A DNA stretch of 64,000 bases from Planctomycetota bacterium (GCA_013349435.1 DUZQ01000002.1:1-64000), one strand, 5' to 3'; numbered from the stretch's first letter, positions 33,950 to 43,737 are shown. Made by a program: numbers and translations. Notes: generated from the letters alone by a model not told the origin.

Positions 33950-35305
33950 ATGGAATTTATTAACCCGCCGAATTCAGCCCTTCCGAGTAAGCCGAAACTC
34001 CTGCCGCACGGAGACATCTATCCCTTTATCCTTTTGGCAAGTTGCTTTATGTGGTGGGGCATCGCAAATAATATGACAGACCCTCTTGTCAAAGCCTTTA
34101 CGGTCATTTTCAGCGATTTGTCCACCTTTCAGTCGTCCATGATTCAATTCGCCTTTTACGGGGCTTACTTTTCGCTGGCAATCCCCGGTGCCGTTATTGC
34201 AAGAAAATTCAGTTACAAGAGCGGGATACTCATTGGTTTAGGGCTGTATTGCGCCGGATGCTTTTTGCTTTTTCCAGCCGGTCTGATTCAGCAATTTCTT
34301 CCGTTTCTTATCGCTTTCTATGTATTAGCTTCCGGCTTATCCATACTGGAAACAAATGCCAATCCTTATATTCTTTCCCTTGGACCGGAAAAAACCTCGA
34401 CACAACGTCTGAATCTTGCACAATCTTTCAACCCGGTCGGCTCGGTTATCGGTACTCTGCTGTGCCAGATGCTGATTCTTGCACGGCTCGAAAAACTCAA
34501 AGGTGGCATTACAGGCAATGAAACGGGCCAACAGTTGAGCCAAATTCAAAGCCGGCAGCTTTTCATTGTTATCACTCCGTATTTAATTATCGGAGCTGTT
34601 TTAGTAATAGTGTGGCTCCTGATAGCCTTCAAAAAGATGCCTTACGTCAGGGAGCCGGACAGAAATGTGCATTTTATAGCAACCTTCCAAAGGCTTTTCA
34701 GGAATCCAAACTACCTGTTTTCCGTGATCGCCCAATTCTTTTATGTAGGCGCACAGTTGTGTGTGTGGACTTTTACTGTTTATTACATTCCATCTCAACT
34801 GGGAATCAAGGACAGCGATGCCCTGAAATATCATACAGCGGCCTTGGTTTTGTTTGGGCTTTCCCGCTTTATATGTACGGCTTTGATGTCTATGATTAAG
34901 CCCCATAATTTGCTGGCGGCTCTGAGCACACTCGGTGGAATCCTGACATGCGTCGTTATCTTTGTCGGAGGCAACATCGGTGTCTACTCATTAGTTGCAA
35001 TTTCCGGATGTATGTCACTTATGTTCCCTACCATTTTTGGTTTGGGAAGCAGGGGATTGGGTAGAGACAGAAAAATAGGAGGTTCCGGGCTGATTATGGC
35101 AATTCTTGGTGCTGCAGTACTCGTTCCGGTGCAGGCGTTCATTATTCAGACGGTCAATGAAAATCCTCCGAATTTAGAACCTACCCGATTGAGTATCAGT
35201 TCTTCATACATAGTTCCGCTTTTTTGCTTTATTGTGATTGCCGCCTACGGTATATATGCAGGAAAAGTTAAAATAACAGAAAGCCTGGAAGCTGAAGCAC
35301 ATTAA
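33950..35305 (+). CDS. fucP: L-fucose:proton symporter-type MFS transporter
   Basis: A 451-residue, 12-segment sugar permease of the FucP/FHS family. Typical features are the N-terminal FMWWGIANNMTDPLVKAF, FYGAYFSLAIPGA, LETNANPYILSLGP and AQSFNPVGSVIGT blocks. It lies 16 bp before fucU and upstream of a fucosidase, which supports fucose as substrate. ATG 33950 is used; a ribosome site of AGGA at about 33941 is close but acceptable. Confidence 0.9.
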   Translation: MEFINPPNSALPSKPKLLPHGDIYPFILLASCFMWWGIANNMTDPLVKAFTVIFSDLSTFQSSMIQFAFYGAYFSLAIPGAVIARKFSYKSGILIGLGLYCAGCFLLFPAGLIQQFLPFLIAFYVLASGLSILETNANPYILSLGPEKTSTQRLNLAQSFNPVGSVIGTLLCQMLILARLEKLKGGITGNETGQQLSQIQSRQLFIVITPYLIIGAVLVIVWLLIAFKKMPYVREPDRNVHFIATFQRLFRNPNYLFSVIAQFFYVGAQLCVWTFTVYYIPSQLGIKDSDALKYHTAALVLFGLSRFICTALMSMIKPHNLLAALSTLGGILTCVVIFVGGNIGVYSLVAISGCMSLMFPTIFGLGSRGLGRDRKIGGSGLIMAILGAAVLVPVQAFIIQTVNENPPNLEPTRLSISSSYIVPLFCFIVIAAYGIYAGKVKITESLEAEAH

Positions 35306-35321
35306 AATAGCTGGAAAAAAA

Positions 35322-35774
35322 ATGCTGAAAAACATTCCAGACATCCTCAGCCCTCAACTGTTGAAGGTTCTTATGGAGATGGGCCACGGGGACCAGATTG
35401 TCATCGCAGATTGTAATTTCCCGGCCGCTTCGATTGCCCTGAAAACGGTTTCCGCACAACTGATACGATTAGACGGCCATGGTGTACCGGCGGTTCTGGA
35501 GGCGATTTTGAAGGTATTTCCACTGGACCAGTATGTCCAAAAGCCTGTGAGCCTGATGGAGGTCGTTGATGGCGACGAAGTTGAAACACCTATTTGGGGG
35601 CGGTATCGCGAAATCATAAAAGCAAGCGGTGAACCATGGGGCGATTTTGAGTTGCTGCAGCGGTTCGAGTTTTACGAAAGAGCTAAAAACGCATATGCGG
35701 TCATCGCAACGAGTGAGTCGGCACGATACGCCAATGTGATTCTGAAAAAAGGGTGCATTATTGTAACATCTTAA
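35322..35774 (+). CDS. fucU: L-fucose mutarotase
   Basis: A 150-residue RbsD/FucU-family enzyme that interconverts alpha and beta L-fucopyranose. The catalytic His22 lies in EMGHGDQIVIADCNFP, and FYERAKNAYAVIAT and YANVILKKG near the C-terminus match E. coli FucU. Length is typical. It lies directly after fucP and before a secreted fucosidase. No FucI, FucK or FucA gene is in the window. Confidence 0.94.
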   Translation: MLKNIPDILSPQLLKVLMEMGHGDQIVIADCNFPAASIALKTVSAQLIRLDGHGVPAVLEAILKVFPLDQYVQKPVSLMEVVDGDEVETPIWGRYREIIKASGEPWGDFELLQRFEFYERAKNAYAVIATSESARYANVILKKGCIIVTS

Positions 35775-35825
35775 TATTTATTCTTCCTTCGGAATACTGC
35801 GCCCATGAGAGCATAGATGGAAGTA

Positions 35826-35840
35826 CCCGACATAGTCGGG
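35826..35840. other. Short hairpin in the fucU-GH29 gap
   Basis: CCCGAC-ATA-GTCGGG, a perfect 6-bp stem without a T-run. The surrounding 145-bp gap shows no gene. Confidence 0.45.
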
Positions 35841-35919
35841 CGGGGTTTAAGCCCGTTCCAGAAAATGCCGCGTCCGTAAAGGCGTAGAAATTTACCAACA
35901 CAGTTACAGGAGATAAACC

Positions 35920-37413
35920 ATGAATTTGAAAAACTATTTCTATTTGTGCTTGATTATCGTTTTACTCTCCGGCTCTTTTGCATCGGCAGAGGAAAAAGAA
36001 AGGCATTACGAACCATCCTGGGAATCGTTGCGTCATTACAAGATTCCTGAATGGTTCCGTGATGTAAAGTACGGAATATTTATACACTGGGGAGTGTATG
36101 CAGTGCCAGCCTATCACGATGAATGGTATCCAAAATGGATGTACGCCAAAGATGGTGATGAAGAAGGAGAAGTTTATAAGCACCACAGAAAAAAATACGG
36201 CGACCAGAAGGAGTTTGGGTACAAGGACTTTATCCCGATGTTCAAGGCCCAAAAATGGGAGCCCGCGGCCTGGGCCGAATTGTTCAAAAAGGCGGGTGCA
36301 CGCTATGTCGTGCCTGTGGCCGAACATCATGACGGCTTCGCAATGTATGAGTCCAGCCATACGCGGTGGGATTCCGTGGAAATGGGGCCCCATCGCGATG
36401 TTATCGCCGAACTTGGCAAGGCCGTCCGCGCCGAGGGTATGTACTATGGAGTCTCAACGCATTATGCCCACAACTGGAACCACTTTTTCTACAGCGAGGA
36501 ATTTGACAATTACGAGTTTCAGTATTCCGGCCTTTACGGCATACCGCACCAACCGGGCGAAAGACCCCCCGAATGGTTCATGCATCACTGGTACGGGCGC
36601 ACCAGGGAATTGGTCGATAAGTATGAACCTGACATACTCTGGTTTGATTTCGGCTTTCTCCTGCCGGAATATGAGGAGTATCGCAAGGCAATAGCTGCCC
36701 ATTACTATAACAAGGGAATCGAATGGGATAAGGAAGTTGTCCTTCAGTTCAAAGATGACGGCTATCCCCCCGGCTATGCAGTGCTGGACGTCGAACGCGG
36801 TAAGCTCGATGAAATGTACGAATTTTGCTGGCAGACCGATACCTCCGTCAGTAAAAAATCTTGGGGATACATCGAAAATGATGATTTCAAAACCGTCAAC
36901 AGTCTCGTCGACGACCTCATCGACATTGTAAGCAAAAACGGATGCCTGCTGCTCAACATAGGCCCACAAGCCGATGGTACCATACCACAGGAGGCCAGGG
37001 AGATACTCCTCGGTATCGGCAAATGGCTTGAGCTGAATGGAGAAGCTATCTTCGAAACTCGTCCATGGCATACTTACGGCGAAGGACCGACCATGGTGAT
37101 GGGGCGGGAATGGGATGATGAGTACAAGGAAGCAAAAGGCTATACCGCCGAAGATATCCGCTTCACAACAAAAAGTAATAACTTGTATATTTCATTATTA
37201 GTCTGGCCGGGCGAGAAGGTAACCGTCAAAAAACTCGGCATCAACTCTCCTTTGAAAAAGGATTCTATCAAGTCCATCAAGATGATCGGCGACCTCAAAG
37301 AGTTGTCATGGTCCCAGGATAACGACGGTCTGACAATACAATTGCCGAGAAAAACCCCATGCAAAAATGCCTCTGTTCTTAAAGTAGAATTGAAAGGTCC
37401 TGCTATGGAATAA
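35920..37413 (+). CDS. Secreted alpha-L-fucosidase, GH29
   Basis: A 497-residue protein with an N-terminal signal peptide (hydrophobic stretch 7-22, cut near SFASA-EEK). The GH29 barrel shows GIFIHWGVYAVPA, VPVAEHHDGFAMY and ILWFDFGF, where D243 is the likely nucleophile. LLLNIGPQADGTIP follows, then a C-terminal beta-sandwich ending near 490. It should release fucose from fucosylated glycans outside the cytoplasm for FucP. CAGGAGA lies before ATG 35920. A second, larger GH29 is at 41850. Confidence 0.94.
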   Translation: MNLKNYFYLCLIIVLLSGSFASAEEKERHYEPSWESLRHYKIPEWFRDVKYGIFIHWGVYAVPAYHDEWYPKWMYAKDGDEEGEVYKHHRKKYGDQKEFGYKDFIPMFKAQKWEPAAWAELFKKAGARYVVPVAEHHDGFAMYESSHTRWDSVEMGPHRDVIAELGKAVRAEGMYYGVSTHYAHNWNHFFYSEEFDNYEFQYSGLYGIPHQPGERPPEWFMHHWYGRTRELVDKYEPDILWFDFGFLLPEYEEYRKAIAAHYYNKGIEWDKEVVLQFKDDGYPPGYAVLDVERGKLDEMYEFCWQTDTSVSKKSWGYIENDDFKTVNSLVDDLIDIVSKNGCLLLNIGPQADGTIPQEAREILLGIGKWLELNGEAIFETRPWHTYGEGPTMVMGREWDDEYKEAKGYTAEDIRFTTKSNNLYISLLVWPGEKVTVKKLGINSPLKKDSIKSIKMIGDLKELSWSQDNDGLTIQLPRKTPCKNASVLKVELKGPAME

Positions 37414-37506
37414 AACCGTCAACTAATTTCCTGATTTATATCTTTTTGGCATCGTAAATTTTCGCTGTCTGCGCTTTGTGCTCAGACGAAACCACAGCAA
37501 TGCAAA

Positions 37507-38574
37507 TTATTTGTATGTTGAAGTGTCCTCGAGCAGCTTCCTGACGGTATCCAGGAACCTCGCGGCATATTCGCCGTTGGCAATTTTGTGATCCACCGAC
37601 AGACTCAGGTTCATCATCTTGCGAACAGCGGTATCACCACGGACCGACATATACTCCTCAACAATCCTGCCCACACCAAAGCCGCTGCACTGGCCCGGTA
37701 TCACTATCGGTATGAATACATCCACCCCAAGCCTGCCCGGATTGCTGATGGTAATACAGGCACCCCGGACATCATCAGGCCCAAGGCTTTCATCAAGGGC
37801 CTTTTCAGTCAGCCGCCTCATCTCTCGGTCGATTTGCGTAACGTCTTTTTTGTCGGCGTCCTTGACCACCGGAACAACGACTCCCTTCGGAGCTGCAACT
37901 GTAAATCCGATATTAATTACATCCGCCAGTTCGATGCTGTCACCTGCAATCTGTCCGGTCATAATAGGAAAATCGACCAGCGCAGTTGCCACAGCTTTTA
38001 TGATAAAGGCATCAAAACCAATCTCGGTCTCGCCGGTTCCCAACCCGGCTTTCAGTTTTGCCGGCTCTGTAACATCAACTTTGCTGCTGAGATAAAAGCA
38101 TGGTATTTCTCTTTTCGACCTGACCATTTGCTCGGCGATTCGCTTTTGACGTCCGGTCAGGGCAACTGCCGTGCCGGGCTTTGAAACAACAACATTTTCA
38201 GGCTCCGTGTCTTCGGCGGACACGACATGCTGTTCCTCAGGTTCCACATCGGTTATCAGGGCTTGTGGTTCAGACGTCCCGGCGGGGGAGTCGTTTTTTT
38301 TTAAGGAGTCAATAAAGCTTTGAGGCACATCCTCATCCTCTTCGCCGAGGACCAGAAGCACGTCCCCGACCTCCACCGTCTGTTCAAGCTCAACAAGAAT
38401 GTACCTGACAAATCCAGAGGCCGGTGATTCCATCTCTAAGGTAGCTTTCTCCGTCTCTATCTCGAAGATTACGTCACCCTTTTTGACATGGTCGCCGACC
38501 CTGACCATACAGCCGACAACCGTTCCTTCCTCAATCGCTTCACCGAACTGCGGCAATCTCACTTCCGTCGCCAT
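37507..38574 (-). CDS. Orphan 2-oxoacid dehydrogenase E2-like acyltransferase
   Basis: A 355-residue protein with one lipoyl domain (FEIETEKATLEMESPASG, lipoyl lysine near residue 43), an acidic linker at about 95-150 and a catalytic acyltransferase domain. The active-site motif normally HxxxDG reads DHKIANGEYAARF, so the Asp is replaced by Asn. No clear peripheral-subunit-binding domain is visible between linker and core. No E1 or E3 gene is in the window. ATG 38574 has AAGGA upstream; earlier in-frame starts lack support. It may be a specialised or regulatory E2, or its partners are elsewhere. Confidence 0.82.
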   Translation of the reverse strand: MATEVRLPQFGEAIEEGTVVGCMVRVGDHVKKGDVIFEIETEKATLEMESPASGFVRYILVELEQTVEVGDVLLVLGEEDEDVPQSFIDSLKKNDSPAGTSEPQALITDVEPEEQHVVSAEDTEPENVVVSKPGTAVALTGRQKRIAEQMVRSKREIPCFYLSSKVDVTEPAKLKAGLGTGETEIGFDAFIIKAVATALVDFPIMTGQIAGDSIELADVINIGFTVAAPKGVVVPVVKDADKKDVTQIDREMRRLTEKALDESLGPDDVRGACITISNPGRLGVDVFIPIVIPGQCSGFGVGRIVEEYMSVRGDTAVRKMMNLSLSVDHKIANGEYAARFLDTVRKLLEDTSTYK

Positions 38575-38622
38575 AATATCATCCTTATTTTTCTTGCCCT
38601 GCCATAAAACACCGCCAAACAA

Positions 38623-38832
38623 TATAAGGTATGAAAGTTTACCATCTTTTTCGGATTTAATCCAGCCTAAGATTTGTAAATCTTCGGCTTTGGGCCTATC
38701 ACTTTCTGAGATGTAATTCTGCGGGCTAAAATCCCGGCGGAACCGTACCTGTATAGTCAGCCCTGCTTGTCCTTAGCTTGTCGAAGGACGTTTTACGCGG
38801 GGGGTTATGGCCGACTAAAATATTACCGGGTC
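38623..38832. repeat. Intergenic segment with palindrome and 21-bp dispersed word
   Basis: It contains AAGATTT-GT-AAATCTT near 38668-38685 and the 21-bp word at 38781-38801 that recurs inverted at 16909-16929. No gene is evident. Confidence 0.6.
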
Positions 38833-41094
38833 TTAATCGGTCAAATCCAGCAGGCCTGCGTCAATATATTGTCTGCGGCCGAGCCTTCTGCCGTGAACAG
38901 CCAGGATATTTTCCCCTTCTCTCAGACGCGACTTCGCCTCACCTTCCAGACGAAATAACGTATATGCGAACTGATGCTCAGGCCCTTCGGCTACAAGCTC
39001 GCCATTCAAATATATAAGCGTTTCCTGCTCAAAGTCGTGGTACACAATAAGATATGGATTCGATATATCTTTACCGGACAAAGCGAATGTCTTTCTAAGC
39101 CAGATGTCGTTGCCCGTCCACTTCGTTCTAACTATAGCGCCAACAACATCCGGGTCCCCGAAGCCTGCTGCGCCTTGCTGCCACGAGCTGTCTTCAAAAT
39201 CGAGTTCTCTCCACCCTTCAGGTGGTTTATCAATTGTATAGCGCCATTGTTGGGATTCTTCCTGCGAGGTGGGAACAACCGGCTCAAATTTATATGAATC
39301 CGGCCCAACCCGACAAAGCTCCTCGGCAGCGGTGGCCAGCCGTTTGCTGTCCATCTTCACCACTGCCCGGTCGTATGTCATCAATCCGTTAACCTCATTT
39401 TCCACATCTGTTATCTGCGTATAAACAGCCGCTGACAGACCCAGTGAAATATACGGCTTCAGCTCCTCGAGCAATGCTTCGTAGGCCAAGGCAAGTGCAC
39501 CGGCATCTTTGAAACCGCGGTAGCCCCAGCTTTTCTTCTCCTGCCAGGTATGCCCCTCAACAGGCAGTCCCAGCCCCCCGAATTCGCCAAGCACCAGCGC
39601 CCTGCCTTTTTCAGCAGGCGCCCCGGTAGGACCCGGATAACCATGTACGTCATGAATATCACCCACTCCTTTATCCACAAAGCCGCTGGCCCCGATGACC
39701 AGACGCGACCGGTCTTTTTTCTTCATCCACTCCACCAGCCGATCTGTATCGTATTGTCCCCATCCCTCGTTAAAAAGCACCCACACAACGATACTTGGAT
39801 GATTACGGAGACCGACCATCATACGAACAAGCTCCAGCTCAAACTGCCTGGCCGATTCTTCGGTCCGCTCGGTCCCCCACTCACCCGTAACATCACCACT
39901 GACCATATCCTGCCAAACCAAAATCCCAAGCTTATCACACCAGTAATAGAACCGCTGCGGCTCAACCTTGATATGCTTGCGGATCGTATTGAAGCCGAGC
40001 TTCTTCGTGATCTCAATATCGTACCGCAGCGCCTCATCAGTCGGCGCCCGATACAACCCGTCCGGCCACCAGCCCTGGTCCAATGTGCCGTATTGAAAAC
40101 CGATTTTGTCATTCAACGCCAGTCGAAGGACTCCCTTCCGGTCCCGTACCCTCGAAATCTTTCGCATCCCGAAATAACTACTCACCTCATCTATTACCTG
40201 ACCGTCTTTCGTCAGCACGACTTCCAGTTCATACAAAAAAGGTGAATCCGGCGACCAAAGCTTCGCAGCCGGAATCTTTAATTTTACGGAGTTATATACC
40301 GTCCCTTCAGCCCGCGCAACTTCCTGTTTACCTTCCTTTGCGACTACCTCAATCCGACCTCCCCGGCCCTTTCCTCCGGTGCGGGCAAATATGTCCACCG
40401 TCTCACTGTCAATATCAGGTGTAACTACAAGCCTACGAATATATCTGTCCGGTACCGGCTCAAGCCATACCGTCTGCCATATACCCGTTACCGCAGTGTA
40501 CCAGAATCCCCGCGGCTCAAGAGTTTGTTTGCCCCTCGGCTGATGACCTTCATCCGTTGGATCCCACACCGCAATTGTTATTTCCTGCAGGCCCTCAGAA
40601 TTAAGCATGCCGGTAATATCAAATGTAAAAGGGTCATATCCGCCGTGATGCGTGCCGACATGCCCGCCGTTGACATAAACAACCGTCTCCCAGTCAACCG
40701 CCCCGAAGTGCAGCAGAAAACGACGCCCTTTCCATAAAGCCGGTAATTCAAACTTGCGTTTGTACCATAACCTCTCCGATTCGGTAACTTTCTTAGCCAC
40801 TCCGGATAGCTCCGATTCGACCGGAAAAGGCACAAGGATTTTACCGTCAAATTGCTTGGGCATTTCTTCATCCTTGCCGGTGATGGCATACTCCCAAAGC
40901 CCGTTAAGATTCAGCCACTGGTCACGAACCATCATCGGACGGGGATATTCGGCCAAGACATTCTCCGGCGATACCTCCTTTGCCCACCGAGTCATCATAA
41001 TTTCCCCGGCTTGTTCCGGAGTATGTTCGACCGGCCCACACGCACCTAAAATAGTTACAAAAAACAGAACCGTTTCCAACCGTACTTTTTTCAT
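38833..41094 (-). CDS. Lipoprotein glycoside hydrolase, GH2
   Basis: A 753-residue GH2 enzyme (beta-galactosidase/glucuronidase superfamily) anchored by a lipobox ILGAC (Cys19). In order: jelly-roll sugar-binding domain (LNLNGLWEYAI, about 62-72; FGAVDWETVVYVNG), immunoglobulin-like domain, and a TIM barrel with acid/base Glu in WVLFNEGWGQYD and nucleophile Glu in VLGEFGGLG. A second jelly-roll follows at the C-terminus, from about residue 640 (NDIWLRKTF, YLNGELVAEG). Its sugar specificity is not readable from sequence; the neighbours suggest a fucose-containing glycan. It is divergent from dtd. Confidence 0.9.
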   Translation of the reverse strand: MKKVRLETVLFFVTILGACGPVEHTPEQAGEIMMTRWAKEVSPENVLAEYPRPMMVRDQWLNLNGLWEYAITGKDEEMPKQFDGKILVPFPVESELSGVAKKVTESERLWYKRKFELPALWKGRRFLLHFGAVDWETVVYVNGGHVGTHHGGYDPFTFDITGMLNSEGLQEITIAVWDPTDEGHQPRGKQTLEPRGFWYTAVTGIWQTVWLEPVPDRYIRRLVVTPDIDSETVDIFARTGGKGRGGRIEVVAKEGKQEVARAEGTVYNSVKLKIPAAKLWSPDSPFLYELEVVLTKDGQVIDEVSSYFGMRKISRVRDRKGVLRLALNDKIGFQYGTLDQGWWPDGLYRAPTDEALRYDIEITKKLGFNTIRKHIKVEPQRFYYWCDKLGILVWQDMVSGDVTGEWGTERTEESARQFELELVRMMVGLRNHPSIVVWVLFNEGWGQYDTDRLVEWMKKKDRSRLVIGASGFVDKGVGDIHDVHGYPGPTGAPAEKGRALVLGEFGGLGLPVEGHTWQEKKSWGYRGFKDAGALALAYEALLEELKPYISLGLSAAVYTQITDVENEVNGLMTYDRAVVKMDSKRLATAAEELCRVGPDSYKFEPVVPTSQEESQQWRYTIDKPPEGWRELDFEDSSWQQGAAGFGDPDVVGAIVRTKWTGNDIWLRKTFALSGKDISNPYLIVYHDFEQETLIYLNGELVAEGPEHQFAYTLFRLEGEAKSRLREGENILAVHGRRLGRRQYIDAGLLDLTD

Positions 41095-41249
41095 TTAGGT
41101 CATACCCTCGAAATTCACCTTTTTTTTGATATATGCTCTGGTTATAGCTACACAACCAAAATTATACCAAAGACCGTACTAACATCAACATAAAGCCTTA
41201 CAGGCCGAAGCCGTTAAAGGTTAAACATCTTCCAATCTCTCTTCTTTAC

Positions 41250-41278
41250 TTGTAAAAACAATAGTATTTAGATAATAT
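41250..41278 (+). promoter_or_regulatory. Possible promoter for dtd
   Basis: TTGTAA (41250-41255), 17-bp spacer, TAATAT (41273-41278), 44 bp before the dtd start. The -35 is a partial match. Confidence 0.35.
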
Positions 41279-41321
41279 ACAATACAGGTAATCCTTGGTT
41301 CTAAGTAAATGAAATCACATT

Positions 41322-41771
41322 ATGCGAGCTGTTATACAAAGAGTAAAAGAAGCGAAGATTGAAGTTGACGGCAATGTTGTCGGCTCAATTGACAAGGGTC
41401 TTCTGGTCTTTCAGGGTGTGGGTAAAGACGATACCGAAAAAGACGTTGAATTCACCGCCGACAAATTAGTCAACCTGCGAATCTTCCCTGATGAAAACAA
41501 AAAAATGAACCTGAGCGTTCTCGACGTCGGAGGAGCCATTTTATTAGTAAGTCAATTCACTCTCTATGGCGACTGTAGAAAGGGCCGTCGGCCTAGCTTC
41601 GATTTGGCGGGCGAACCCCAGGAAGCCAAAAGGCTTTATGAAAAAACAATCGAAACTATCCGTCAAAAAGGCGCCCCGGTTGAAACCGGTGTCTTCGCCG
41701 CCCACATGGATGTGAGCAGCGTAAATGACGGACCGGTAACATTTCTGTTGGACAGCAAAAAAACATTCTAA
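41322..41771 (+). CDS. dtd: D-aminoacyl-tRNA deacylase
   Basis: A 149-residue proofreading enzyme that removes D-amino acids from tRNA. The start MRAVIQRV, the catalytic-pocket motif VSQFTLYGD and the C-terminal [11 protein letters not shown] motif (cross-subunit GP) are all typical, as is the length. It stands alone on the plus strand between minus-strand glycosidase genes and ends at a bidirectional terminator. Confidence 0.96.
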   Translation: MRAVIQRVKEAKIEVDGNVVGSIDKGLLVFQGVGKDDTEKDVEFTADKLVNLRIFPDENKKMNLSVLDVGGAILLVSQFTLYGDCRKGRRPSFDLAGEPQEAKRLYEKTIETIRQKGAPVETGVFAAHMDVSSVNDGPVTFLLDSKKTF

Positions 41772-41792
41772 ACCAACTCTAATTTAAATATT

Positions 41793-41827
41793 AAAGGGCA
41801 CTGTTGATTTAACGACAGTGCCCCTTT
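41793..41827. terminator. Bidirectional intrinsic terminator
   Basis: GGGCACTGT (41796-41804) pairs with ACAGTGCCC (41815-41823). It is preceded by AAA and followed by CTTT, serving dtd on the plus strand and the convergent GH29 gene on the minus strand. The T-tracts are short. Confidence 0.7.
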
Positions 41828-41849
41828 GCTCTTTTAACTTATCTCTTCA

Positions 41850-43688
41850 TCAGTCAATCTTTGGATGATGGTAGCGTTCGATTTTGAAGGCGTAAGCATA
41901 CTTGCAGGGCTTTCTGTTGGGTGTTTCAATGATCAAACCTTCACGTGTGATCTCCCAATCAAGTTCCCTGCCGTCACCAAGCATGGTGATGCGTTTAATC
42001 TCCTGGGGATAAAAGCCGGGGTAACGAGGCCCTTCTTCTCTTTCTTCGATTTCAAATTCCTCGCCGTCGAACATTCCACTAATTCTAAAGGTACCGATGC
42101 GTATTATTATCTCTTCGCCTTCCTGCTCATAAGTACCGTCTTTACCCTCTCCTGCAATTCCGCCGGAGACCGTAACTTGGCCTTGGTCTTTGAATTCCCA
42201 GGTGTACTCTGCATCGTCTTGCTCTATGGTAAACGTCTTTCCTGCAATTGAAGGTATGTCTTCGTCATCCTCGTCCCAGTCTTCATCTTCGTCTTCATCA
42301 TCCCAGTCTTCATCCTCTTCATCCTCTTCCTCTTCAGGACTTTCCAATCTCAGGGTTTTGATAATCGCCTCTTCGCCGGGCCAGGCGAGGAAGATTGCAT
42401 AAAGGTCATCGCCCTTGACTGTGAAACGGATGTCCTCGCTGGTATAGACGGTGTCTGCCTCGTTAAAGCCTATGTCGCTTGCCTCGCCGAGGTTGGTCGG
42501 GCCTTCGCCGGCAATCATCCACGGGCTGGTGCCGTAGATGGCCTCGCCGTTGACATCGAGCCAGGCGCCCAACTCAAGCAGCAACTTGCGGGCACCCTCA
42601 GGAATTGTTCCATCAGGCTTGGGGCCCACATTTAAGAGCAGATAGCCGTTCTTGCTCACACGGTCAACGAGGTTGTCAACCACACGGTCCGGCGGCTTAA
42701 ATATAAGGTCTTCGGCATAACCCCACGCTCCGCGGTCATCGACCGTAGAGTCGGTTATCCACTCGTGATAAGTAAGTTTTGCTTCCTGGCCCAGTTCGAG
42801 GTCTCGCACACCGGTGGCGGGTACGATGTCGTTGCCCTTGTAGGTTACTACTACTTCTTTTCCCTTGGCCTCGGCATCGTTGTAGTAGTAAGCGAGGAAG
42901 TCTTTGACGTAGCCTTCGGGAATTGAGTCCAGTGCAAAATCGAACCAGATAAAGTCGGGGCTGTATTTGTCGATGACCTCGATAATCTTGCCGTACCACT
43001 CGTCCAGAAACTCCTGGTTGCGCATCGCGCCTTCTTCGTGCTGCTGGCCGTACAGACCTGCATACTTAGGATCGCCGGTGTCATAACGCTTATCCCAGAC
43101 CGGAAAGAAGAACCAGTTGGCGGCATGGTGGAATGCGGTAACGAATTTCATATTCCGCTTTCTGACCGCCTTTTCAAATTCACCGACAACATCCCTCTTA
43201 GGCCCCATCTTCGCGGCGTTCCAGTCGGAATACTTGGTGTCCCACATGGCAAAGCCGTCGTGATGCTCCGCGACGGGACCTGCAAATTTAGCACCCGATT
43301 TGGCAAAAAGCTCGGCCCATTCATCAGCGTTAAACTTATGGGCCGTGAATTTCGGGATAAGATCCTTGTAACCGAAGGTTGGTGTCAGTTTGCCAAATTT
43401 TTTCTCGAAGTGCTTACGGGCCTCAGATTCAGGATCGATATACATGCCGTGAGAGTACCAGGTGGTATTTTCGCCGAAGGCGTGTACGGCATAAGGCCCC
43501 CAGTGTGTGTAAATACCATACTTGCCGTCACGAAGCCACTTAGGGATCTCCTTGTATTCGCGGAGAGATTCCCACGTCGGCTCATACTTTTTGGCCCCAC
43601 ATTTTCCTGCTTTGCTCAACTGCTCCTCCTGACAGCCGACAATCAGCACACAAACCATAACCAATAAAATTAATGTTAACTTCTTCAT
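41850..43688 (-). CDS. Lipoprotein alpha-L-fucosidase, GH29, with inserted acidic/beta domain
   Basis: A 612-residue GH29 enzyme with a lipobox LIVGC (Cys19). The barrel shows GIYTHWGPYAVHA, GPVAEHHDGFAMW, FIWFDFAL (likely nucleophile Asp) and LLLNVGPKPDGTIP. Compared with the fucosidase at 35920, the C-terminal beta-sandwich is split after LRLESP by about 110 residues (roughly 42010-42340). These are a run of Glu/Asp/Trp repeats and then a small beta-rich module (TFTIEQDDAEYTWEFKDQG to EFEIEEREEG), after which the sandwich resumes at PQEIKRITMLGDG. It is likely co-transcribed with the LamG gene 49 bp upstream. Confidence 0.92.
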   Translation of the reverse strand: MKKLTLILLVMVCVLIVGCQEEQLSKAGKCGAKKYEPTWESLREYKEIPKWLRDGKYGIYTHWGPYAVHAFGENTTWYSHGMYIDPESEARKHFEKKFGKLTPTFGYKDLIPKFTAHKFNADEWAELFAKSGAKFAGPVAEHHDGFAMWDTKYSDWNAAKMGPKRDVVGEFEKAVRKRNMKFVTAFHHAANWFFFPVWDKRYDTGDPKYAGLYGQQHEEGAMRNQEFLDEWYGKIIEVIDKYSPDFIWFDFALDSIPEGYVKDFLAYYYNDAEAKGKEVVVTYKGNDIVPATGVRDLELGQEAKLTYHEWITDSTVDDRGAWGYAEDLIFKPPDRVVDNLVDRVSKNGYLLLNVGPKPDGTIPEGARKLLLELGAWLDVNGEAIYGTSPWMIAGEGPTNLGEASDIGFNEADTVYTSEDIRFTVKGDDLYAIFLAWPGEEAIIKTLRLESPEEEEDEEDEDWDDEDEDEDWDEDDEDIPSIAGKTFTIEQDDAEYTWEFKDQGQVTVSGGIAGEGKDGTYEQEGEEIIIRIGTFRISGMFDGEEFEIEEREEGPRYPGFYPQEIKRITMLGDGRELDWEITREGLIIETPNRKPCKYAYAFKIERYHHPKID

Positions 43689-43737
43689 CTTTTGCTCCTT
43701 ATAATAAGTTTACAAATATATTTAATACAACCTACGA

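Noticed and set aside
35775..35919. Riboswitch-like structure before the GH29 gene
   Set aside because: Small stems are present but no conserved riboswitch core could be recognised, and no T-run follows.
42190..42402. Serine-rich open frame antisense to the acidic linker of the fucosidase
   Set aside because: It is simply the complement of Glu/Asp-rich codons; no independent evidence of a gene.
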